Shown here piece by piece: positions 58,747-64,000 of a stretch of 64,000 bases of DNA. The DNA lies in assembly GCA_964642855.1 (NCBI GenBank), contig CAZXSK010000009.1, positions 1 through 64,000 on the forward strand, read 5' to 3'. The stretch comes from CAZXSK01 sp964642855 (lineage in GTDB: Bacteria > Planctomycetota > Phycisphaerae > SM23-33). Made by a program: the position numbers and the translations under genes. The number at the start of each line of letters is the position of its first letter. The first letter of the stretch is position 1. The notes below the pieces were generated by a model, which did no database searches, was not told the DNA's origin, and saw nothing but the letters and a program-made list of their open reading frames with translations.

Positions 58747-60234
58747 ATGAATGTGTTCAACGTACTGGAGTACGGTGCCGTCGGCGACGGCGAAACCCTC
58801 AATACCCGTCCGATCCAGAAGGCGATTGACGCAGCCGCGGTTGAGGGCGGCACGGTGGTGGTTCCTCCGGGAACCTTCCTGACGGGTACGATCGAACTCC
58901 GCAGCCACGTGACGCTGGAACTCTCCCAGGGCGCGACCGTATTGGGGTCTCCGAACCTGGACGACTACACCGCCCACAGTTGGGGCCACCACGACGACCG
59001 CACGCCGTATCACCTGGTCTTCGCCGAGGACGCCCACCACGTGACGATTACCGGCGAGGGGGAGATCAACGGCAACGGCGGGCATTTTCAGGAGCCCGAC
59101 CGCGAGCACGACTGGGCGTTCTATCGCGAGATCCCCATGAGGCCCACGCCGATGGTGGAGATCTCACGGTGCACGGACGTGCGGGTGGAGAAGGTTCGTC
59201 TGCGGGATCCGGGCGGCTGGACGTTGCACCTGCACGACTGCGACCGGGCATTCATCCACGCCGTCACAATCGACAACTCGATGTTCTGGCCCAACAGCGA
59301 CGGCATCGACCTGACGGGCTGTCACGACACGATGGTCAGCGATTGCCTCATTCGCACCGGGGATGATGCGATCGCGCTGAAGACCACCATTGACAGCCGA
59401 AGCTGCGAGCACATCACCGTGACCAACTGCGTGCTGGAGACGTCGTGCGCTGCCCTGCGGCTGGGATTTGAATCTGACCAGGACTTCCGCAACTGCAGCT
59501 TCAGCAACATCACGATCAAGAACTGCTCGCGGGCGATCGACCTGGTGACGTTCGCCGGGGGAGATATCGAGTACTGCAGCTTCACGAACATCGTCGGGCG
59601 GTGCATGAGCGGCTGGCCGCTGGACCGACCCATCGAGATCTATTCGTCGATCACCACCACGCCCTACAAGTGCCGCATTCCGGAGCATCCAAACTGTGGC
59701 AGGGAGTACCCGGACAGATCGGCCGGGAAGATCCGCGGGATCACCGTCACGAACCTGGATCTCGAAACGTGCGGGCGGATCATGATGGCCGCTGGAAGTG
59801 GGGGCCAGGTCAGCGATATTTCTCTCGACCACATCCGGCTTCGCTATCCGATGATCGAGGATCCTCATCCGCTTGGGCTCCGGGCGGGGTCGAAGACCTT
59901 CTACAGGGAGTTCGACGACCTGCGAAACGCTCGCTATGCCATGGTGGCTGAGAACATCAGCGACCTGCGCGTGGCCGACTACCGCGTGCACTGGCCTGCG
60001 TATCCCGTGGACCCGGGGCGCGTGGAGTTGCTTCGGTCGGACAACCGCAATGCCAACCCGGAGTACTTCGGCGACCTGGACAAGGTGATCTCGGGCGAGT
60101 CCGCCCCTGCGTTCGGCGCTCTCTGGGCCCGCAATGTCACGGGCAGGGCGGACATCCGCGGCCTGACGGGATCGGTCGAAGACGCCGAGCCGGTCGACGT
60201 CGAGGGCGGCGATCTGCAGATCGTCGAGGCATGA
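58747..60234 (+). CDS. glycoside hydrolase family 28 (polygalacturonase-like)
   Basis: A 495-residue right-handed beta-helix enzyme. It opens NVLEYGAVGDGETLNTRPIQ, the standard GH28 entry. The catalytic acids are in NSDGID and TGDDAIALKT, within the expected short spacing. Many imperfect beta-helix turns follow (for example SFSNITIKNC and CSFTNIVGRC). GH28 enzymes cleave galacturonan or related polymers by hydrolysis. There is no signal peptide, so an oligosaccharide substrate inside the cell is likely. It lies 3 bases after the sulfatase gene and ends at an intrinsic terminator. Confidence 0.9.
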   Translation: MNVFNVLEYGAVGDGETLNTRPIQKAIDAAAVEGGTVVVPPGTFLTGTIELRSHVTLELSQGATVLGSPNLDDYTAHSWGHHDDRTPYHLVFAEDAHHVTITGEGEINGNGGHFQEPDREHDWAFYREIPMRPTPMVEISRCTDVRVEKVRLRDPGGWTLHLHDCDRAFIHAVTIDNSMFWPNSDGIDLTGCHDTMVSDCLIRTGDDAIALKTTIDSRSCEHITVTNCVLETSCAALRLGFESDQDFRNCSFSNITIKNCSRAIDLVTFAGGDIEYCSFTNIVGRCMSGWPLDRPIEIYSSITTTPYKCRIPEHPNCGREYPDRSAGKIRGITVTNLDLETCGRIMMAAGSGGQVSDISLDHIRLRYPMIEDPHPLGLRAGSKTFYREFDDLRNARYAMVAENISDLRVADYRVHWPAYPVDPGRVELLRSDNRNANPEYFGDLDKVISGESAPAFGALWARNVTGRADIRGLTGSVEDAEPVDVEGGDLQIVEA

Positions 60235-60235
60235 G

Positions 60236-60259
60236 AAAGCCCCTCGGAGCGGGCTTTTG
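60236..60259 (+). terminator. intrinsic terminator of the sulfatase-GH28 operon
   Basis: A 7-bp stem (60236-60242 with 60251-60257) ending in CTTTTG, directly after the GH28 stop at 60234. Confidence 0.7.
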
Positions 60260-60295
60260 TCATCTGTGGAACGCGATCACCAACGCCCACGAACG

Positions 60296-60787
60296 TCAGC
60301 CTGCCTGCCTCGGAACATGGCGGCGAGACAAAGGCTGTTTGCCAACGTATCCAGGGCCGGAGATAAGCAGACGGTCCCCCTTGGCGTCGTACTCGATGAT
60401 GCTGTCGCACCCAAGCCAGTAGGGTTGGTCTTGCGGGGAATCCAGCAGAAGATGAACGTGCCCCCCATCGCCCAGACTCAACTTCCACCGGCCGATCTCG
60501 GTCGGTGATACGTAATCGGACTCGATATCTTTGTGGTATTCGCCCGTGGCAAGGAAACGATACACGACCTCCTCGGCCATTGGCCCGTCCCCAAGCGTTT
60601 TGACCCAGGCCTCCTGGGTTATGACCTCTCTGAGATGCTCCAGGCGTTGGCGATGGGCAGGTTGATGGACCGATGTACCTGGGCGATTGGGTGACGTCAA
60701 GCGGTGTCCGCAACCCCCCGGGAGGCAGAGTGCAATGACGCTTGCGGTGAGCAGGGCGACGGTTGTACTTGATCTGCAGCCGTTCAT
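60296..60787 (-). CDS. lipoprotein of unknown function
   Basis: A 163-residue protein with a lipoprotein leader (VALLTASVIALCLPGGC, Cys near residue 26). The mature domain, about 135 residues, ends with a beta-rich part (IGRWKLSLGDGGHVHLLLDS and CDSIIEYDAKGDRLLISGPG). It resembles small planctomycete lipoproteins but no domain with known function. ATG 60787 is chosen over a TTG two codons upstream. A 16-bp piece of its 3' end recurs upstream, at 60858-60873. Confidence 0.6.
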   Translation of the reverse strand: MNGCRSSTTVALLTASVIALCLPGGCGHRLTSPNRPGTSVHQPAHRQRLEHLREVITQEAWVKTLGDGPMAEEVVYRFLATGEYHKDIESDYVSPTEIGRWKLSLGDGGHVHLLLDSPQDQPYWLGCDSIIEYDAKGDRLLISGPGYVGKQPLSRRHVPRQAG

Positions 60788-60849
60788 GACCAATACGACG
60801 CGTCAGATTGGGCGCGAGTTCCCATCGTAACAGAATCCAGAGGATGTCT

Positions 60850-60965
60850 ACTCTGGGTGGCGGCGAGACAAAGCTCTTGCCGGGAGGGATGGCCGTCGAC
60901 ACAGCCAACCGGCGGAGAACTGAGCAGGTAGCGCCCTTCGGGCTCAGGAGACCCTAGGAGAGCGG
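60850..60965 (-). pseudogene. possible decayed partial copy of the lipoprotein gene end
   Basis: Upstream of the lipoprotein gene the minus strand encodes EPEGRYLLSSPPVGC, similar to the AKGDRLLISGPGYVG at the end of the intact lipoprotein. A perfect 16-bp match (60858-60873 with 60318-60333) follows. There is no start codon or continuous frame, so it would be a remnant of a duplicated gene. The similarity is short, so this is tentative. Confidence 0.3.
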
Positions 60966-61052
60966 CGGAGGGTAGGGCTTGCAGGGGCGTTGGCACCGGG
61001 CGTCAGCACCTTTGCTATCCTTTCCAATCACTACTGCTTTCCTGCTCTGTTG

Positions 61053-61078
61053 AAAAAAGCCCCTTTCCAGGGGCTTTT
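61053..61078 (-). terminator. intrinsic terminator of tRNA-Ala
   Basis: A 9-bp perfect stem (61055-61063 with 61070-61078) followed on the minus strand by T6. It lies 5 bases after the tRNA 3' end. Confidence 0.85.
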
Positions 61079-61082
61079 CCAA

Positions 61083-61155
61083 TGGAGCCGAGGGGATTCG
61101 AACCCCTGACCTCTTGAGTGCGATTCAAGCGCTCTCCCATCTGAGCTACGGCCCC
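61083..61155 (-). tRNA. tRNA-Ala, anticodon CGC
   Basis: A 73-nt cloverleaf with a 7-bp acceptor stem including the alanine identity pair G3-U70. It has a standard D arm, a 5-bp anticodon stem enclosing ATCGCAC (anticodon CGC, reading GCG) and a T arm with the usual GTTCGAAT loop. The 3' CCA is not encoded, so it must be added after transcription. An intrinsic terminator follows. Confidence 0.95.
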
Positions 61156-61252
61156 GTGGGGAATTGCGTAGTATATCGACGGTCTCTGCGGGTGGGAAGG
61201 GGGAATTTCCCCGCAGGCGCAAAAGCCAGCCCAACCCGCTGTCGGAGGGCGT

Positions 61253-62308
61253 TTACAGTTCCGGGCCCGTGACCGGATCGGAGTATTTCTCGAAGAGCTT
61301 CTGCAGCCGGGGCTGGGTGTTGTCCAACTCCAGCGACCGCTGCCATGCGTCCAGCGCCTTGTCCTTGAGTTCCTTGCGCGACTGGTCGTGGAGGTACATG
61401 CTCATGTACGCCACGCCGATGCCCCGGTACGCCGGGGCGCTGTCGCGGTTGATCTCGATGGCGCGGTTGTAGGCTTCGAGGCTCTTCTCGTACTCCCGCA
61501 AGTAGAACTGGCAGAGGCCTTTGAGCTCCCAGGGAGACGAATCCTCCGGGGCGAGACTGGCCGCTTTCTCGAAGTGCTCGATCGCGATCTCGAAGGAACG
61601 CTTCGTGCCCTGTCTCATGCATGTCGAGCCGAGGTTGAGATAAAGCTCCGGCTGGGTGTTGTCCAGCTCCAGCGATCTCTTGTAAGCGTTCAGGGCCTTG
61701 TAGAGCTTGTTCTGACTGTCGTAGATCGTGCCGAGGTTGCTGTACGCCTCGGCCGACTTCGGTTGGACCTCGATCGCCTGCTTGCAGTAGAACTCCGCCT
61801 GGGCGTACTTGCCCATCTGGAAGTAGCACGCGCTGATGTTCAAGTTGGCGTCGTAGTCATCCGGCTCGAGGGTCAGTGCCCGCAGATAGATCGCCACGGC
61901 GTCGGAGAGGTACTTTTTGGCTTTCTCGAATGCCCCGGCCGCTTCGGCGAGTCGCTGGTACATCACGCCGAGGTTGTAGTGAGGCCGGAACGCGTACGGA
62001 TTGACCTCGCAGGCCTTCTCGTAGCTTCGGGCGGCGAGTTTGTTGCTGCCCCGACGGCGGTGGATGTCACCCATTGCTTCGTGGGCGACCGATAGGGTGT
62101 CATCGGCCTGCACTGCGCGGTTGAGCTCTACCAACGCCTTGCCCAGTTCGCCGCGCTCGCGGTGCAATTGGCCTTGGACGTAGTGCTCGATGGCTATATC
62201 GGTATCGCTCGGCGTCGCAGGCAGGTTGCACCCGCCCACGCCGAGCGCCACGCAACCGACGCAGATTACCACGGTCGTGAGCCAGGTTGCCTGTCTTTGA
62301 TAGGACAT
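61253..62308 (-). CDS. TPR lipoprotein
   Basis: A 351-residue protein. The lipobox VGGC gives a lipidated Cys near residue 27. It then has about eight TPR units (residues 35-340), for example VAHEAMGDIHRRRGSNKLAA, EAYSNLGTIYDSQNKLYKAL and PELYLNLGSTCMRQGTKRSF. It resembles PilF/Pil-biogenesis-type TPR lipoproteins in layout, but no secretin genes are near, so a general outer- or inner-membrane scaffold role is all that can be said. The start at 62308 puts the lipoprotein signal at the N-terminus. A promoter lies at 62346-62374, and the divergent neighbour is rnpA. Confidence 0.82.
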   Translation of the reverse strand: MSYQRQATWLTTVVICVGCVALGVGGCNLPATPSDTDIAIEHYVQGQLHRERGELGKALVELNRAVQADDTLSVAHEAMGDIHRRRGSNKLAARSYEKACEVNPYAFRPHYNLGVMYQRLAEAAGAFEKAKKYLSDAVAIYLRALTLEPDDYDANLNISACYFQMGKYAQAEFYCKQAIEVQPKSAEAYSNLGTIYDSQNKLYKALNAYKRSLELDNTQPELYLNLGSTCMRQGTKRSFEIAIEHFEKAASLAPEDSSPWELKGLCQFYLREYEKSLEAYNRAIEINRDSAPAYRGIGVAYMSMYLHDQSRKELKDKALDAWQRSLELDNTQPRLQKLFEKYSDPVTGPEL

Positions 62309-62345
62309 GAACTTCTCTCTCTCGGGCTTGTCAAAGTCCAGCACG

Positions 62346-62374
62346 TATGTAACTATCGGACGGACACGCGTCAA
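62346..62374 (-). promoter_or_regulatory. promoter of the TPR lipoprotein gene
   Basis: Minus-strand TTGACG (62374-62369) and TACATA (62351-62346) with a 17-base spacer, 37 bases before the ATG at 62308. Confidence 0.5.
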
Positions 62375-62445
62375 GACATTGCGATTTTGCCCGCTCCAGA
62401 AGCAGAGTTGCCCGCCGGGCCGATGCAGAACGTACGTGTCGAACC

Positions 62446-62820
62446 ATGAAGAAGTTTCCATTTTCCAGCTGGTACCGCCTGCGGAAGCCCGGCGAGATCG
62501 CCCGGGTTTTCGAGGCCGGCAGCCGTACCAACGACGCGCGCATCACGCTACAGGCCATGCCGCGCGAAGCGCCCGGCCCCTCGCGCTGCGCCGTTGCGGT
62601 CGGTAGACGTCACGGCCAGGCCGTCGTGCGGAACCGCCTCAAGCGAATCTGTCGCGAGGCGTTCCGGCTGACAAGACCGGTTCTCCCCGAGCCGTGGGAT
62701 TACGTGATCATTCCCCGGCGCGGACGCACGCTTACCGTCGAGGGCGTCGGAGAATCTCTGCGAGTGCTCGCTGGCCGGCTTGCCGGCCAGAAGAATGATT
62801 CGCAAGGATCGGAGTCATGA
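62446..62820 (+). CDS. rnpA: ribonuclease P protein component
   Basis: A 124-residue RnpA, the protein cofactor that helps RNase P RNA remove 5' leaders from tRNA precursors. The signature is VGRRHGQAVVRNRLKRICRE (RNR motif, about residues 49-68), with the basic N-terminus and a short C-terminal tail. Its stop overlaps the yidD start (ATGA). It is not adjacent to rpmH, its usual upstream neighbour, which lies at 19798-19932. No yidC or jag follows. Confidence 0.95.
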   Translation: MKKFPFSSWYRLRKPGEIARVFEAGSRTNDARITLQAMPREAPGPSRCAVAVGRRHGQAVVRNRLKRICREAFRLTRPVLPEPWDYVIIPRRGRTLTVEGVGESLRVLAGRLAGQKNDSQGSES

Positions 62821-63146
62821 CCGGTTCGGACGACATGCCGGGCCCCGGCGAGACCCGCACCGCCCTGGGTCGCCTGGCCGGGACGGTCTTGTCGCTTCCC
62901 GCCCGCACGCTGATCGTTTTGGCGAGGATCTACCAGATGACGCTCTCGCCCCTGGTTGGGCGCCAGTGCAGGTATCTGCCCACTTGCAGCAACTACTTCA
63001 TCGAAGCCGTGGACCGGTGGGGCGCCATCCGCGGCGGGCTGCTGGGCGTCTGGCGGATCCTGCGATGCCATCCCTTCGCCAGGGGAGGCTACGACCCCGT
63101 GCCCGGGAACAGGCAACCCCGGGACGGGCGGGAGAATTGCGGCTAG
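62817..63146 (+). CDS. yidD: membrane protein insertion efficiency factor YidD
   Basis: A 109-residue YidD. The conserved core runs IYQMTLSPLVGRQCRYLPTC, then SNYFIEAVDRWGAIRGG and RILRCHPFARGGYDPVP. An N-terminal amphipathic extension of about 25 residues is longer than usual. It helps YidC insert membrane proteins. It is translationally coupled to rnpA, as in most bacteria. Its 3' end overlaps the convergent WG-repeat gene by 4 bases. Confidence 0.95.
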   Translation: MTGSDDMPGPGETRTALGRLAGTVLSLPARTLIVLARIYQMTLSPLVGRQCRYLPTCSNYFIEAVDRWGAIRGGLLGVWRILRCHPFARGGYDPVPGNRQPRDGRENCG

Positions 63147-64000
63147 TTGTCGGGGAAGTCGGGGTCCTTCCAGACGTACTCGCCCTTGGGGTTCACGTAC
63201 GCCCACCGGCCGTCGATCTCCACCCGCATCAGGCCGGAGCGCATGTTCCCAGTGATATCCCACGTGGGCTTGACGATCCACTCGCCCTTGCGGTCGATCA
63301 GCCCCCACTTGCCGGATCGGCCGGCGGGAGCAACCCCGTGGTGGAAGCTACCCGCGTTGTCGAAAGCAGGCGCGATAACCCACTTGCCGGACCTGTCGAT
63401 GTACCCCCAGCCGCGGTCGGTTTCCACAGCGGCCAGGCCGTTCTTGAACCAGTACGCGCCTTGGTACTTCGCCTCGATTGCGAGCCTGCCGTTGGGATCG
63501 ATGTAGCCGTAGCGCAGCTCGTTCTGATCGGTCGTCCTGCCCACAACGGCCAGTCCCTGGGAAAAGCTGTAGGCCTGATCCCACTTGAGGGCAATCGCCA
63601 GCTCGCCTTGCGTGTTGATGTATCCCCATTTGCTCCCGTCGCTCACGGCCGCCAGCCCCTGGGTGAAGCAGTAACAGTCGTCGAATACGGGCTTGACGAT
63701 CCACTTCAGCGAATTGGCGTCGGCACGGATGAATCCCCACTTCTCGTCCTGTTTGACCGGCACCGCGCCGCAACTCGCCCAGCCGACGTGATCGAACCGC
63801 GGGGACACCACCAGCGACCCGTTGGGGTCGACCAGGCCCCACTTGCCGTCGATGGACACGCCGATTCGCGCGTTGCTGTATCTCGACAGCCGGACCGCAT
63901 CGAAGACCGGCTCGACGACCCACCTGCCGTTGGGGTCGATGACCCCGAAGCCGGATTTCTCGCCGACGGCAGCACGGGCGGCGCGGAACTCCTCGCATAC
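63143..64000 (-). CDS. WG-repeat protein (5' end beyond the window)
   Basis: At least 285 residues, open to the right edge with no start codon reached. It consists of about eight WG repeats of roughly 30-40 residues with phrases GKWGLVDPNG, EKWGFIRAD, SKWGYINTQG, LRYGYIDPNG, RGWGYIDRSG, GKWGLIDRKG and GRWAYVNPKG. Such repeats form beta-propeller- or solenoid-like surfaces of unknown function. The C-terminal end is present (GEYVWKDPDFPDN). The GTG at 63859 is an internal in-frame codon and not the start, since the repeat pattern continues upstream (SGFGVIDPNG). Confidence 0.85.
   Translation of the reverse strand, partial: VCEEFRAARAAVGEKSGFGVIDPNGRWVVEPVFDAVRLSRYSNARIGVSIDGKWGLVDPNGSLVVSPRFDHVGWASCGAVPVKQDEKWGFIRADANSLKWIVKPVFDDCYCFTQGLAAVSDGSKWGYINTQGELAIALKWDQAYSFSQGLAVVGRTTDQNELRYGYIDPNGRLAIEAKYQGAYWFKNGLAAVETDRGWGYIDRSGKWVIAPAFDNAGSFHHGVAPAGRSGKWGLIDRKGEWIVKPTWDITGNMRSGLMRVEIDGRWAYVNPKGEYVWKDPDFPDN

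Noticed and set aside
63143..63859. WG-repeat gene beginning at the GTG at 63859
   Set aside because: The same frame stays open to the window edge and the repeat pattern continues upstream, so the gene is truncated by the window and not started there.

Overview
The window is GC-rich (G/C-ending codons throughout) and densely coding on both strands. The gene content points to a member of the Planctomycetota, probably of the Phycisphaerae type. The signs are a prepilin-type protein with the RGFTLIELLVVIAIIA leader, a PEP-CTERM protein, a sulfatase next to a GH28 glycosidase, two UroD-like methyltransferase-family proteins, Kdo/LPS-export genes (a diderm envelope), many short lipoproteins, and linkers rich in Asp-Pro-Asn. 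This assignment is an inference from gene content; no rRNA is present.

Layout. 1-8.8 kb: secreted protein, prepilin-like protein, SGNH-hydrolase lipoprotein, XylR/AraC-type regulator, PEP-CTERM protein, PP2C/SpoIIE phosphatase, ABC exporter, Gfo/Idh/MocA oxidoreductase. 8.9-10.5 kb: a tubulin/FtsZ-superfamily GTPase fused to a 165-residue histone-H1-like tail, with its own terminator; this is the most unusual gene here. 10.7-15 kb: a tightly overlapping minus-strand operon etfB-etfA-(2-TM protein)-PIN toxin-antitoxin-glcD. 15-20 kb: lipoprotein, ECF sigma/anti-sigma/YbjQ operon, metK, UroD-like protein, and rpmH (44 aa). 20-28 kb: MFS transporter, CYTH protein, M50 peptidase, and the kdsD-kdsC-giant LptC/LptA-like operon. 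28-34.7 kb: LarE-GH4 operon, then divergent pepP-accB-accC and a PPi-type phosphofructokinase. 34.8-42.5 kb: archaeal-type phosphoglycerate mutase, RF-1-domain protein, TPR protein, 2-hydroxyacid dehydrogenase, an intergenic region holding a likely ~216-nt small RNA, a two-gene YeeE/YedE sulfur transporter, and a second UroD-like protein. 42.6-50 kb: aconitase, LEA-type lipoprotein, LOG-family protein, secreted hypothetical, BatA-like protein, AmrS-type radical SAM enzyme. 50-60 kb: HtrA protease plus a degenerate, probably inactive HtrA paralogue, a large secreted lyase-like protein, a sulfatase and a GH28 enzyme. 60-64 kb: lipoprotein, tRNA-Ala(CGC), TPR lipoprotein, rnpA-yidD, and a WG-repeat gene that runs off the right edge.

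How it fits together. Several gene sets look functional as units: the Etf/FAD-dehydrogenase operon for 2-hydroxyacid oxidation; Kdo synthesis coupled to LPS transport; the biotin carboxylase half of acetyl-CoA carboxylase; a sulfatase/GH28/lyase set for sulfated or uronic-acid-containing polysaccharides; and an ECF sigma/anti-sigma stress switch. Many intergenic regions carry recognisable TTGnnn-(16 to 19)-TAnnnT promoters, and several carry clear intrinsic terminators. No CRISPR array, insertion sequence, rRNA or replication origin was seen.
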